DNA from: Spirosoma agri
Lineage (GTDB): Bacteria > Bacteroidota > Bacteroidia > Cytophagales > Spirosomataceae
Assembly (NCBI RefSeq): GCF_010747415.1
Contig: NZ_JAAGNZ010000001.1
Coordinates: 3,472,001 to 3,536,000, forward strand
Direction: 5' to 3'
Length of the DNA stretch: 64,000 nt
Part shown: positions 44,741-54,472 of the stretch, piece by piece
Position numbering within the stretch: position 1 is the first letter of the stretch
Layout of the letters: every line of letters begins with the position of its first letter
Notes under the pieces: model-generated
Databases searched by the model: none
Told to the model about the DNA's origin: nothing
What the model saw: the letters and a program-made list of their open reading frames with translations, nothing else
Program-made: the position numbers and the translations under genes

Positions 44741-46060
44741 TTACGCCTTGTAAAATAGCCACTTCGATAACTCCTTGTAGGTCACTTTCTTGCCGTACAT
44801 CAGAATACCGACGCGGTAGATGCGGGCGGCCAGCCAGGTTGTACCCATAAAGCCTAGAACCAGCAGAAACATGGATAGAGCTAGCTCCCATGCGGGTACA
44901 CCAAACGGAATACGAACCATCATTACAACGGGTGATGTGAACGGTATGATCGATGTCCAGAACGCCAGCGCTCCATCGGGATCACGAATGACAAACTGCG
45001 CGACGGCTATCGCCCCGATAATGGGCAGGGTAATCGGAAACATAAATTGCTGCGTTTCCGTCTCGTTGTCAACAGCGGCACCGACGGCTCCGAACAAGGC
45101 ACTGTACAGCAAATAGCCCCCCAGAAAATAGAACAGAAAACAACCGACGATCAACGGAATATTCAGCGTTTCGACCGCCTGGAGTACGCTGGCTACGGCC
45201 CCATCCTGAACCTGGCTGGCCCCAACGGCACCTGGCTGAGCCATCGCGCCGGACGCCTGCATCGCCTGTCGCCCCCGATCGGCCTTATCGCCCACGAGTG
45301 CACCACCTACTGCAAACAGACCCACCGTCAGCAGAATCCAGAGCATAAACTGCGTGAGCCCAACCAGCGCCACACCCAGAATTTTACCCAGCATTAGCTG
45401 AAATGGTTTCACCGACGAGATGATCACTTCAACAATCCGGCTGGTTTTTTCTTCCATCACCCCACGCATGACCTGCGTTCCGTAGATGAACACCGATATG
45501 TAAATCATGAAGGCGCAGAAATAACCAATGATTGTCATGGCGATAGCATTGCTGCTTCGTTCACCTTCGTCGCTCATACTGATGGTCTGCGCATCGACGT
45601 TCACTTTCGCATCCTCGATCACTTTCTGCGTGATACCGGCCTGACCTAGTTTGATCGTTTCGATCTCCTTGGAAATAGCCCGTTCGATGGTATTCTGCAA
45701 CGACATGCTAACGCTTTTCTCGGCGAAAATCTGAACCGTTTTCGGGTTATCGATCACGGTCGACGGAATGAAAACCAGCGCGTCGTACCCCTGCTTGACG
45801 AACGTCTTTTTCACCGTTGCCAGCGGCTGTTTCGGATAAGCGTAAACGGTTTCATCGTCGTTTTTGAACTTACTGGCAAAGCGGCCGCTCTCATCGACGA
45901 CGGCAATTTTCTTCTGATTGATCGAGCTGACAGCCGCCCAGCCAATGATGGCGTAGAAACCAAAGATCAGCAACGGGCCAAGAATCGTCATGACCAGAAA
46001 TGACCGCTTGCGAACCCGTGTCAGGTATTCGCGTTTTATGATAAGGAAAATTATATGCAT
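44741..46060 (-). CDS. ABC-2 type permease, NatB-like
   Basis: Membrane subunit of 439 aa. An N-terminal helix (SFLVMTILGPLLIFGFYAIIGW) is followed by a large extracytoplasmic domain and then a cluster of helices (IAMTIIGYFCAFMIYISVFIYG, LGKILGVALVGLTQFMLWILL, LIVGCFLFYFLGGYLLYSALFGAVGA). VMRGVMEEKTSRIVEVIISSVKPFQLMLGK is the ABC-2/NatB signature. ATG 46060 was chosen over ATG 46126 because MHIIFLIIKREYLTRVRKR is the family N-terminus. The NatA-like ATPase directly upstream is its partner; Na+ or drug export is possible. Confidence 0.9.
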   Translation of the reverse strand: MHIIFLIIKREYLTRVRKRSFLVMTILGPLLIFGFYAIIGWAAVSSINQKKIAVVDESGRFASKFKNDDETVYAYPKQPLATVKKTFVKQGYDALVFIPSTVIDNPKTVQIFAEKSVSMSLQNTIERAISKEIETIKLGQAGITQKVIEDAKVNVDAQTISMSDEGERSSNAIAMTIIGYFCAFMIYISVFIYGTQVMRGVMEEKTSRIVEVIISSVKPFQLMLGKILGVALVGLTQFMLWILLTVGLFAVGGALVGDKADRGRQAMQASGAMAQPGAVGASQVQDGAVASVLQAVETLNIPLIVGCFLFYFLGGYLLYSALFGAVGAAVDNETETQQFMFPITLPIIGAIAVAQFVIRDPDGALAFWTSIIPFTSPVVMMVRIPFGVPAWELALSMFLLVLGFMGTTWLAARIYRVGILMYGKKVTYKELSKWLFYKA

Positions 46061-46132
46061 GATTTTAATGCTTGATTTTAGCGTACGATTAAGCCGACGG
46101 ATCGGTAGTTCACCAGTTCGATACACATTGTC

Positions 46133-47047
46133 TTAATCATCGTTGGCCTCGCCCACCGCCTGAATGAAAATATCGTTCATACTCGGTATGTTCTCCCCAA
46201 AAGACCGAACAGCCACGCGGTCGAGTAGGATTCGGATCAGCTCATTGACGGCCGCATCGGGCGGAATGCGGATGTCGGCGCGGGTGAAATCATCATCGAC
46301 GGGCCGGGTACTCAGCAGGTCGAACGCGTCGGGCAGGTCGCCCAGCGTTCCCTGATAATCAACGTGGTAGGTATGCGTTTTAAATTGCTCTTTGATCGCC
46401 TTTTTCGTACCATCCAACACCTTGTGCGAGCGGTTGATCAGCGCGATATTGTCGCAGAGTTCCTCGACCGACTCCATGCGGTGGGTCGAGAAGATGATCG
46501 TTTTGCCGCTATCCCGTAGTTCCAGAATCTCGTCTTTGATGAGGTTGGCGTTGATAGGGTCAAAACCCGAAAACGGCTCATCGAGAATGATCAGGTCAGG
46601 CTCATGCATAACGGTTGCCACAAACTGAACCTTTTGCTGCATCCCCTTGGAAAGATCCTCGATGTGTTTGGTCCACCAGGTTTTGATATCAAATTTGACG
46701 AACCAGACTTTGAGTTTGTCCATCGCCTGCTTCTCGGAAAGGCCCTTGAGCTGGGCCAGGTAAAGCAGCTGTTCGCCGACCTTCATTTTTTTGTAAAGCC
46801 CCCGCTCTTCGGGCAGGTAGCCAATTCGCCGGATATGATCGGGTTTAAGCCGTTCGCCACCCAGAAAAACATCGCCGGAGTCGGGCGCGGTAATTTGGTT
46901 GATGATCCGGATCAGGGAGGTTTTTCCGGCACCATTTGGGCCAAGCAATCCGAAAATACACCCCTGTGGAACAGTTAAACTAACATCGTCCAGCGCCCGA
47001 TGAGCCGCATACTGTTTAACAATGTGATGGGTTTCAAGAATATTCAT
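46133..47047 (-). CDS. ABC transporter ATP-binding protein, NatA-like with DUF4162
   Basis: ATPase of 304 aa. Walker A is GPNGAGKTS (36-44), the signature LSKGMQQKVQ, Walker B LIILDEPFSGFDP and the H-loop IIFSTHRM. After about residue 220 a DUF4162 extension follows (YHVDYQGTLGDLPDAFDLL and so on), common in NatA-type exporters of Bacteroidota. It is first gene of the four-gene cluster and pairs with the NatB-like permease 72 nt downstream. Confidence 0.93.
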   Translation of the reverse strand: MNILETHHIVKQYAAHRALDDVSLTVPQGCIFGLLGPNGAGKTSLIRIINQITAPDSGDVFLGGERLKPDHIRRIGYLPEERGLYKKMKVGEQLLYLAQLKGLSEKQAMDKLKVWFVKFDIKTWWTKHIEDLSKGMQQKVQFVATVMHEPDLIILDEPFSGFDPINANLIKDEILELRDSGKTIIFSTHRMESVEELCDNIALINRSHKVLDGTKKAIKEQFKTHTYHVDYQGTLGDLPDAFDLLSTRPVDDDFTRADIRIPPDAAVNELIRILLDRVAVRSFGENIPSMNDIFIQAVGEANDD

Positions 47048-47162
47048 TCAGCTTAGGTTATTCGTTAGCAGCGTACACTGAACCAAACTACGGGTATAGC
47101 CTACCAAGAGGCAACCAATTTACGGATGAACTGTCTCCCTGCTATACGGGCGGTCATAAAAA

Positions 47163-47190
47163 AGGTCGCAACCCCTGTTGATTGCGACCT
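47163..47190 (-). terminator. Rho-independent terminator downstream of the small membrane protein
   Basis: AGGTCGCAA at 47163-47171 pairs with TTGCGACCT at 47182-47190; on the minus strand the stem is followed by a run of T (complement of 47157-47162). Confidence 0.75.
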
Positions 47191-47214
47191 GATCAAAGCG
47201 AGAAATGAGCTGGC

Positions 47215-47655
47215 CTAGCGCGTATAGTAGTCACGGACCTGGAATAACAGCATCAGAAACAACAGCCCCAGCAGGACGCCAAGCAGACTGAATGAAACGA
47301 TACTGGTCAGCACGCTGAGGAGTTGGGCATAATAACTGAATACCCATCCGGCCCGTTTACGATTGAATAAGCCCGGCAGAGCCAGCCCACCCAGTATCAG
47401 ACCTATCAGGGACAAAACCATAGAAATGGTATAGCCAACGCCAGCACCAATGCCTCCCAGGTAGGAAACAGGGATCAAAGCCGTTCCTATGCCTAGAAAT
47501 ACCAGAATAGCAGGCAGGGCTATAACGAGCATTACCAGCGACACAATCGGCCAGTATTTAACGAACGATTCCCGAAAGTTGATCGGGAATTGAAACGGCG
47601 CTTTGGTGGTGAAATAAGGAGCTAGTTCGGTCTCCAGCACGGCAGGTTGGGCCAT
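47215..47655 (-). CDS. Hypothetical membrane protein
   Basis: Protein of 146 aa with about three to four hydrophobic helices (YWPIVSLVMLVIALPAILVFLGIGTAL, GVGYTISMVLSLIGLILGGLALPGLF, LLSVLTSIVSFSLLGVLLGLLFLMLLFQV). It was not recognised and has no motif. ATG 47655 (MAQPAVLETELAPYF) was preferred to 47664. Its own terminator follows, so it is a single transcript, read in the same direction as gltP upstream. Confidence 0.6.
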   Translation of the reverse strand: MAQPAVLETELAPYFTTKAPFQFPINFRESFVKYWPIVSLVMLVIALPAILVFLGIGTALIPVSYLGGIGAGVGYTISMVLSLIGLILGGLALPGLFNRKRAGWVFSYYAQLLSVLTSIVSFSLLGVLLGLLFLMLLFQVRDYYTR

Positions 47656-47753
47656 AACGAACAAGATAAAATTATTGATTTAACTGAATCAATTAAAAGT
47701 ACATCGTTCAATCGGCCGGTATTGCGTCGACTGTGTGAATGGCAGCGGGTTTA

Positions 47754-48998
47754 TCAAACGGTAATTTCCTCCGATTCAACCGGCTGCGTCCGAAACTCAC
47801 CCTCCCACTTCGAGATAACGCAGGTAGCAACGGCATTACCGGCTACGCTGGTTGCGCTTCGGCCCATGTCAAGAACCTGATCAATCCCCAGCAGTAAGGC
47901 CAGCCCTTCGATGGGTAGGTTGAAGAGCGACATGGTGCCCGCAATGACGACCAGCGATGCTCTCGGCACACCCGCAATTCCTTTGGAGGTGATCATAAGC
48001 GTAAGCATCATTGTGATCTGTTGCTCCAGACTCAGCGGGATGTGGTAAGCCTGCGCGATGAAGGCCGTAGCGAAGGTCATGTACAGCATCGATCCATCGA
48101 GATTGAACGAATACCCCAGTGGCAAAACGAACGAAATGATCCGCTCCGAACAGCCAAACCGACGCAACGCTTCAATCGTCTGCGGAAAGGAGGCTTCTGA
48201 ACTGGCCGTACTGAACGACAGAATGACGGCCGAACGAATTTCCTTCAGTAGGGCAATGTACGGAATTCGCACGACCACACAGATAGCCGCCAAGACGACG
48301 AACATGAAAAAAGCCAGTCCGCCGAAAAAGCACAGAATAAGGTAGATGTAGCCCGTTAATATGCCCAGTCCCTGCTTGGCCACTACAGCGGCAATGGCCC
48401 CCAATACGCCAAAGGGCGCAAAGGCCATAACGAAGCTGGTCACTTTGAACATAATGTGCGACAAGGCATCCAGCGCTTTAATGATGATTTTGCCCTGTGC
48501 GCCGACCGATCCGACGGCAATACCAAAGAAAATACTAAAAACAACGATCTGGAGAATTTCGTTAGTGGCCATCGCGTCGATAAAGCTCGTCGGGACGATG
48601 TGCTCGATGAAATTATCGAACGTCAGTTTTTGAACTTCCACCCCCGTGTCAGTGCCTTTGGCCGGCAGGGGCAAACTCATCACTTCGCCCGGTTTCATGA
48701 TGTTAACGACCAGAAGCCCAACGACCAGCGATAGAATGGTGGCGAAGTAGAAATACGCCAGTGTTTTGAGGCCAATGCGTCCTACCGTACCAAAATCACC
48801 GAGTTTGGCAATGCCGACAACGAGTGTGGCGAACACCAGTGGCCCGATAATCATTTTGATGAGCCGAAGGAAAATCTTGGAAAGGATGTTCAGGTCGGTT
48901 CCCGAAAACCCTGAATCGGTCGCGGGAAAAAAGTAGCCGATCAAAATACCCAGTACCATGCCCAGGAAAATACGAGTTGTCAGATTGGGTAGTTTCAT
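47754..48998 (-). CDS. Dicarboxylate/amino acid:cation symporter (DAACS family)
   Basis: Inner-membrane Na+/H+-coupled importer of glutamate, aspartate or C4-dicarboxylates, 414 aa. Family motifs are the serine-rich SFSTASSEASFPQ in hairpin 1, GYSFNLDGSMLY (NMDGT equivalent, here NLDGS) in TM7, and DMGRSATSVAGNAVAT in TM8, where Arg suggests acidic substrates. Membrane helices cover most of the chain. NLDGS and SATS differ slightly from NMDGT and RTxxN but keep key residues. Confidence 0.94.
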   Translation of the reverse strand: MKLPNLTTRIFLGMVLGILIGYFFPATDSGFSGTDLNILSKIFLRLIKMIIGPLVFATLVVGIAKLGDFGTVGRIGLKTLAYFYFATILSLVVGLLVVNIMKPGEVMSLPLPAKGTDTGVEVQKLTFDNFIEHIVPTSFIDAMATNEILQIVVFSIFFGIAVGSVGAQGKIIIKALDALSHIMFKVTSFVMAFAPFGVLGAIAAVVAKQGLGILTGYIYLILCFFGGLAFFMFVVLAAICVVVRIPYIALLKEIRSAVILSFSTASSEASFPQTIEALRRFGCSERIISFVLPLGYSFNLDGSMLYMTFATAFIAQAYHIPLSLEQQITMMLTLMITSKGIAGVPRASLVVIAGTMSLFNLPIEGLALLLGIDQVLDMGRSATSVAGNAVATCVISKWEGEFRTQPVESEEITV

Positions 48999-49202
48999 GC
49001 AGAGAGGTCAAGTTGCCGTATCGACAAATGTAACAGAAACCGGGCACTCGTGAAAATGCCGGGCACCCGGGATCGGAATCAATGGTTCCCTCCTCACCGC
49101 TTCCGATCGAAAAACCACCGATTAATATATATTTTTTTTGCAAAAGACAGGAGCTTGGCGTAATATGCAGACTGAGTATCAACCCGATTTATCAACAACA
49201 CC
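48999..49202. other. Gap upstream of the symporter
   Basis: No supported gene in about 200 nt apart from the symporter -7 box; the middle is AT-rich (a TA-repeat and T-run near 49121-49140). Confidence 0.35.
49025..49032 (-). promoter_or_regulatory. -7 box for the DAACS symporter
   Basis: The minus strand reads TACATTTG, a perfect TAnnTTTG match, 26 nt before ATG 48998. The -33 element is not clear. Confidence 0.45.
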
Positions 49203-49640
49203 TTAGTTGAACAGTCGCTTGTAGATCGGCTTTCGATAGGCGAACAAAAGCCACATGACAGGATAAAGTAAGAGATCTGTTAATCGAAACGGGGTTCGAA
49301 ACGTAATATCATCGATAATGCAGGTGCCACCGGACGGATTTCGAAGCAGCCGATGTCGATGATGCCAGTACGTGAGAAAAAACGGCAGGCGCGTACCCTG
49401 GTCGACAAAGTATATCTCGAACTCAGTCGTTTGCTGGTCCACGATCTGACTAACCCAGTCCTGACGAAAAACCAGGAAATTGAGTCGTAAGTGAACAACG
49501 TCGCCTTTCAGGCAACCATCGAAGCGAACAACATCAACGGGCGGGAATGGCGGACTAAGCCGGTCGAACAGGTCTCGGTTGAATCCCTGCCAAACGTCGG
49601 CCATAGACTTGGTAACGTCGGTTTTAAGTTCTAGATGCAT
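49203..49640 (-). CDS. SRPBCC-like (START-fold) hypothetical protein
   Basis: Protein of 145 aa resembling the SRPBCC fold: the N-terminus MHLELKTDVTKSMADVWQGF, a central FEIYFVDQGTRLPFFLTYWHHRHRLL and C-terminal helix FRLTDLLLYPVMWLLFAYR. Such proteins bind hydrophobic ligands, and no ligand can be predicted. ATG 49640 was preferred to 49694, which would overlap the promoter region of the divergent HTCS gene. Confidence 0.7.
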   Translation of the reverse strand: MHLELKTDVTKSMADVWQGFNRDLFDRLSPPFPPVDVVRFDGCLKGDVVHLRLNFLVFRQDWVSQIVDQQTTEFEIYFVDQGTRLPFFLTYWHHRHRLLRNPSGGTCIIDDITFRTPFRLTDLLLYPVMWLLFAYRKPIYKRLFN

Positions 49641-49795
49641 AAGCAGATTCCGGTCATAAAAGGAAACGAATGGGAGCAAAAGACTACCCGACACGAATAC
49701 TACGCATAAATCAGGGAAGCCGAGCAGCTGACGCTACTTTAGTGTGGTCACTCGTTTCGTTGTTGAGTGCGTTCAACCAGGCAAACTTCGGGTTT

Positions 49796-52700
49796 ATGCG
49801 TCGACGTTCCTCTTATCTGTCTTCTGTGCTGCTTTTCGTGATTCTCAGCCAAACGGGTTGGGCTGCGATACCCGGCCCCGAATTTCTGACAATGCAGGAC
49901 GGCTTGCCACAGGGCTTCATCAAATCAATGCTACAGGATCGGCGTGGGTTTGTGTGGCTGGCCACCCGAGACGGACTATGCCGCTACGACGGCATCCGGT
50001 ACAAAGTCTACCATCACGATCCGCACAATGCCGGATCACCTTCGTTCAGCAGTATTTACGAAATTCGAGAGGACAGGCAGGGATCACTCTGGACGCGTAC
50101 TGAAAATAACAATGTCGATCAGTTCAACCCCATTACCGAACAGGCACGACGCGTCTCTGATTCACCCGACTTCCGAACGATTGTTAACCGGAACCAGCTC
50201 ACGGCGATCTACCCCGATCAGCGCGGTAATGTGTGGGTGGCCACGTTAACGAACGGATTTTTCCGGCTGAATGCGGATGGCAAAATCACGCATCGAAACT
50301 GGGCCATCCGAAACGATACCGTTCAACACCGGATCGATGCGATGCTGGTCGATCGGCACGGTTACCTATGGCTGGCAACGACCGATGGGCTTCACCGATA
50401 CGACCCGAAAGCTAGGCAATTTACGGTTTTTCGAACCGTAAACGGCTTACCCCGGAATGATGTTCGGGCCTTGCATGAACGGAAAAACGGGGAGCTGATG
50501 CTTGGTTTTCCTGGCCTGTTCGCTTTTTTCAACCCGAACGGCGGTATCGTCCGGCAGGTTGTTGCGCTGCCCGAACAACCCCTGGCGGCACCTTTATTTA
50601 CGGGTGATCGATTGGGAAACGACTACGTGAATCTGAACCGCTATACGGATAAAACGGGACTAACTCCCCTGCCCATACCCACGGGTTCGCCTGCCACAAA
50701 CCGGCCACCGCTTTCCATGCTGGTCGATCAATCAAACGTGCTGTGGATCGGCACCAATGGCTATGGTGTCGTTAAGTACAATCTCAACAAACAGCTGTTT
50801 CAGGGTGTGCCGTACGCCATCAATTTTCAGATCGACTGGATAAATCAGCAGTTAGGCGTGCCCATCACCGACATTCCAGTCGATGTCAGACGACAGGACC
50901 CGATTGCATTACGGTATCAATTCGACCGACAGAAAAATCTGTGGATCGGGGGACCCAGAAACCCCGTGTACCGATATAATACCGTTCAGCAAACCTTTGA
51001 GCCCGTTTTACCAACCGGTATTGAAGCCCGCTGGTTACCCGGTGGCGTTTTTCGCTTATCGACGTTGACCACTGGCCCGGTGGGTGAACTCTGGGGCATT
51101 GTGGGGACCGATGCGCGAGCGGTAGTGCGCTACGACCAGGCCAATCGTTCGTTTACGGCCTTTCCGTTGCCCCTGCCCGCCAGACACCCGTATGAGATCA
51201 TGGCGATGACGGTGGACGGTGGCCGGATTTATCTGGCCACGCAAAATCATGGGTTGCTCCGTGCGGACCTGGCTAACAAACGGCTCATCAGCTGGCGTGC
51301 AGACCCTAACGACACCAATGCTTTACCGATCAATTCGTTGCTGAGTTTGGCGCAGGACCCGGCTCATTACAACTTTCTGTGGATCGGAACGTATGGCAAT
51401 GGGTTGTGTCGGCTGGATAAACATACGGGCAAAATCCGCAGCTTTACGGTTCGGGACGGCCTGCCCAACAATGTTATTTATGGCATTCGGCCCGACACCG
51501 ATGGTCACCTTTGGCTTAGTACCAACCGGGGCCTCTGTCGCTTTGATACCCGCACGTTCGAGGTGCGGGATTACACAACCGACGATGGACTACCCGGTGA
51601 TGAGTTTAACCGGTTTCATGACATTGCCCTCCCCGACGGGCGCATTATTTTTGGCGGCACCAGTGGCTATACGGCCTTCTATCCCCGCCGTGTTATCGAC
51701 GACAAGTTCAAGCCGATCGTTGCGCTAACGGCACTTCGCATCAACAACCAGCCCGTTAGTGTCACCGATCCCGACTCGCCACTTAGGCAGGATATAAACG
51801 CAACGCGGGAGATCGTTCTTAACCATCGCCAGAATTTTCTATCGTTTGACTTCGCTGCGTTGCAGTTCAATCACAGCGGCAAAAACCAGTACCGATACAA
51901 GCTGACCGGTCTAGATAAAGACTGGGTTTATAATGGCAACCAGGCTTCCGCCACCTACACGAATCTACCACCGGCAACGTATTCCTTCGTGGTCAATGCG
52001 TCGAACACCTCCGGCGTCTGGAGCCCAAATACGCATCAGATTCGAATCGTTATCAAACCGGCTCCCTGGGCTACCTGGTGGGCTTACACAATTTATGCGC
52101 TGCTACTCTTAGGAGCCATAGTCGCATTTATCCGCATTCGTATCAATCGGGTTCGGCTGCAAAGTCGCATGGAGTTACGGGAACAGGAATCGATCCAACT
52201 GAAGAACATCGACGAAATCAAATCGCGTTTCTTTTCCAACATCACGCACGAATTCCGGACACCCTTAACGCTTATTCTGACGCCACTCGACCAGTTACTG
52301 AAGGAGGTCAGTGATCCTCGGCACCATAATCGACTGGCCATGGTTCATCGAAACGCCAGTCAATTACTGAGACTTATCAACGAACTGCTCGATCTGGCCA
52401 AACTCGAAACCGGTAGCCTGACCGTAACGCCATCGCAGGGTGATCTGGCCGAATTTCTGGAACGTACGGTCAGCACGTTCGAGGAAGCCGCTCAGCGAAA
52501 GGACATCCGGCTGCGGGTCTATTATCAGTTAGCCCAGCGGTTGTACTGGTTTGATACCGATAAGGTGGAGAAGATCATCAACAATTTGCTGGCCAATGCC
52601 TTGAAATTTACCGACCGAGCGGGGAGCATCGACGTTGACTTTTTCACGTTCTCAGTGCCAAACCCGTACCCATCGTCCAACTTACCCGCCCAGAATGACA

Positions 52701-53806
52701 TGCTTCGGATCATTATCAGGGATACGGGCATCGGCATTCCGGAACACAAGCTGTCCTTTATCTTCAACCGTTTTTATCAGGTCAATCAGGCGGAGAAACC
52801 GGAATTAGTCGGTTCAGGTATCGGCCTGGCCCTGGTGAAGGAACTGGTTGACATCATGCAGGGAACCATCAAGGTCGATAGTAAACCCGGCCAGGGATCA
52901 CGGTTTACGATCGAACTGCCCTGTCAGCCGGTCCATGCACCGGAGACGACACCAAACGTAAACGAACCCAACGCCGACCAATCATCCGATCTTCTTGTAG
53001 CGAGCCCGTTCGATGTCACGTCGCCAGCCGATCTGCCACACCTGTTACTCGTGGAAGATAATGACGACATTGCCGAGTTCGTAACGGACATTCTACGGGC
53101 CGACTGGCATGTTCAACGGGCCAGCAATGGCCGACAGGGTGTCGAAGCCGCCCTCACTTATGGACCTGATTTAGTTATCAGCGATGTCCTGATGCCCGAA
53201 CTCGATGGCTACGAGCTATGCCGTCAATTAAAGAGCAACCCGATTACCAATCATATTCCCATTTTGCTGCTGACCGCTAAGTCATCGATCGAGAGCCGGG
53301 TGGAAGGGCTGGCAGCCGGAGCCGATGATTATTTAGCCAAACCGTTTCAGGTGGACGAACTTCGCTGGCGGGTTCGCAACCGACTCGAGCAGCAACGACG
53401 GTTTAGCCAGCACTTCCGGGCGCGGTTACTAAGCGAAGGCCACGTGCCATCCGTCAGTACTACCCCGGAAGATGACTTCATGAATAAGGTCTACGCCGTA
53501 CTCAATGACCGGTTGGGCGACACAACATTTGGCGTAGAACCCCTGGCGGTAGCCGTAAACATGAGCCGGATGCATCTCAACCGAAAAGTGAAAGCATTAA
53601 CAGGACTTTCGCCCATCGAGTTGATTCGGGCCGTGCGATTAAACAAGGCGAGTGAAATGCTGTTGACGAATGTGCCCATTTCAGACGTTGCCTACGCGGT
53701 TGGTTTCGACACGCCTGCCTACTTCTCGAAGGTATTTAAAGAACATCATGGCCTCACCCCTTCCGAATACGTCGAGCAAAATCGACAAAAGCTGAAGCAG
53801 GTTTAG
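49796..53806 (+). CDS. Hybrid two-component system regulator (HTCS) with N-terminal propeller and AraC output
   Basis: One-piece sensor, kinase and transcription factor of 1336 aa. A signal peptide (RRRSSYLSSVLLFVILSQTGWA) precedes a periplasmic Reg_prop double propeller (for example QDRRGFVWLATRDGLCRYDG), a Y_Y_Y domain (YRYKLTGLDKDWVYNGNQASATYTNLPPATY), and one membrane helix (WWAYTIYALLLLGAIVAFIRI). HisKA carries phospho-His H818 in ITHEFRTPL; HATPase has NNLLANALKF, DTGIGIP and GSGIGLALV. The receiver has D1130 in LVISDVLMPELDG. The C-terminal AraC helix-turn-helix ends AYFSKVFKEHHGLTPSEY. These proteins usually sense oligosaccharides and control polysaccharide loci, but no SusCD pair is nearby. 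Confidence 0.95.
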   Translation: MRRRSSYLSSVLLFVILSQTGWAAIPGPEFLTMQDGLPQGFIKSMLQDRRGFVWLATRDGLCRYDGIRYKVYHHDPHNAGSPSFSSIYEIREDRQGSLWTRTENNNVDQFNPITEQARRVSDSPDFRTIVNRNQLTAIYPDQRGNVWVATLTNGFFRLNADGKITHRNWAIRNDTVQHRIDAMLVDRHGYLWLATTDGLHRYDPKARQFTVFRTVNGLPRNDVRALHERKNGELMLGFPGLFAFFNPNGGIVRQVVALPEQPLAAPLFTGDRLGNDYVNLNRYTDKTGLTPLPIPTGSPATNRPPLSMLVDQSNVLWIGTNGYGVVKYNLNKQLFQGVPYAINFQIDWINQQLGVPITDIPVDVRRQDPIALRYQFDRQKNLWIGGPRNPVYRYNTVQQTFEPVLPTGIEARWLPGGVFRLSTLTTGPVGELWGIVGTDARAVVRYDQANRSFTAFPLPLPARHPYEIMAMTVDGGRIYLATQNHGLLRADLANKRLISWRADPNDTNALPINSLLSLAQDPAHYNFLWIGTYGNGLCRLDKHTGKIRSFTVRDGLPNNVIYGIRPDTDGHLWLSTNRGLCRFDTRTFEVRDYTTDDGLPGDEFNRFHDIALPDGRIIFGGTSGYTAFYPRRVIDDKFKPIVALTALRINNQPVSVTDPDSPLRQDINATREIVLNHRQNFLSFDFAALQFNHSGKNQYRYKLTGLDKDWVYNGNQASATYTNLPPATYSFVVNASNTSGVWSPNTHQIRIVIKPAPWATWWAYTIYALLLLGAIVAFIRIRINRVRLQSRMELREQESIQLKNIDEIKSRFFSNITHEFRTPLTLILTPLDQLLKEVSDPRHHNRLAMVHRNASQLLRLINELLDLAKLETGSLTVTPSQGDLAEFLERTVSTFEEAAQRKDIRLRVYYQLAQRLYWFDTDKVEKIINNLLANALKFTDRAGSIDVDFFTFSVPNPYPSSNLPAQNDMLRIIIRDTGIGIPEHKLSFIFNRFYQVNQAEKPELVGSGIGLALVKELVDIMQGTIKVDSKPGQGSRFTIELPCQPVHAPETTPNVNEPNADQSSDLLVASPFDVTSPADLPHLLLVEDNDDIAEFVTDILRADWHVQRASNGRQGVEAALTYGPDLVISDVLMPELDGYELCRQLKSNPITNHIPILLLTAKSSIESRVEGLAAGADDYLAKPFQVDELRWRVRNRLEQQRRFSQHFRARLLSEGHVPSVSTTPEDDFMNKVYAVLNDRLGDTTFGVEPLAVAVNMSRMHLNRKVKALTGLSPIELIRAVRLNKASEMLLTNVPISDVAYAVGFDTPAYFSKVFKEHHGLTPSEYVEQNRQKLKQV

Positions 53807-53823
53807 CAAGCTGGTAGTCTATA

Positions 53824-53877
53824 CCGCTCAATAAAGAAAGGCCCGGATCAATGTCCGGGCCTTTCTTTATTGAGCGG
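53824..53877 (+). terminator. Perfect 24-bp terminator hairpin after the HTCS gene
   Basis: Arms 53824-53847 and 53854-53877, 6-nt loop (TCAATG). The lower stem contains CTTTCTTTATTG, so T-rich sequence directly follows the GC-rich part. Confidence 0.85.
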
Positions 53878-53917
53878 GTAGTAACCACTACTCCATAAAA
53901 GTCAGGGTGTTAACGCG

Positions 53918-53950
53918 CATGTTACAAATTTTATAGACCATGTTACAAAT
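53918..53950 (+). promoter_or_regulatory. 12-nt direct repeat with 21-nt spacing at the start of a LytTR gene
   Basis: CATGTTACAAAT occurs at 53918-53929 and 53939-53950. The 21-nt spacing equals two helical turns, the pattern of dimeric LytTR-binding sites. The second copy overlaps the first possible start codon (ATG 53940). Autoregulation is inferred. Confidence 0.55.
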
Positions 53951-54440
53951 GCGTAAGACATTGGTATTCCTCCTTGCTATCATTGCATCATCTTCTTTTC
54001 AAGCCGTAAGGTTAGCACCGTTAAAATCAAAAATGAGTCTTATGACCTACGTATCCTCTGTCGTAGCTTCGGCCCGTACCACACCTGTAGAGTGGCCTCC
54101 TCTGAAATTATATTTACGGGAAACTGGGCGCCAGTCATTTCCAGTTTCTGATCTGGTTTTCATGCAGGCAGTCGCTAACTACAGCTGGCTGAACTGGATG
54201 GATGGTCGCCGGATGCTGATGCCGCGCACGCTCAAATATTACATGCCTAAACTACCGACCGAATGGTTTATCCGGCTACATCGCAACTGCGTTGTGAATC
54301 GCCGATACGTTGAAAGGCTGGAGCGTACAGACACAGGCGGACTTGTCCATTTAACAACTGGCGATGTATTACCCGTGTCACGTCGGCGCTGGAGCACAGT
54401 TCGGCGGCAGTTGGTCAATAATATGCCACACTTAAACTAA
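53940..54440 (+). CDS. Small LytTR-domain transcriptional regulator
   Basis: Protein of 166 aa (163 from ATG 53949). The N-terminus has a hydrophobic segment (TLVFLLAIIASSSFQAV), which could be a membrane anchor. From about residue 55 a LytTR domain follows: LYLRETGRQSFPVSDLVFMQAVANYSWLNWMDGR, then FIRLHRNCVVNRRYVERLER and GDVLPVSRRRWSTVRRQL. No receiver domain is present. The direct repeats overlapping its start suggest that it controls its own expression. It is convergent with glyS through a 25-bp hairpin. Confidence 0.82.
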   Translation: MLQMRKTLVFLLAIIASSSFQAVRLAPLKSKMSLMTYVSSVVASARTTPVEWPPLKLYLRETGRQSFPVSDLVFMQAVANYSWLNWMDGRRMLMPRTLKYYMPKLPTEWFIRLHRNCVVNRRYVERLERTDTGGLVHLTTGDVLPVSRRRWSTVRRQLVNNMPHLN

Positions 54441-54472
54441 TAAAGCGGCTTTTCGCTTCTTGCAACACGACA

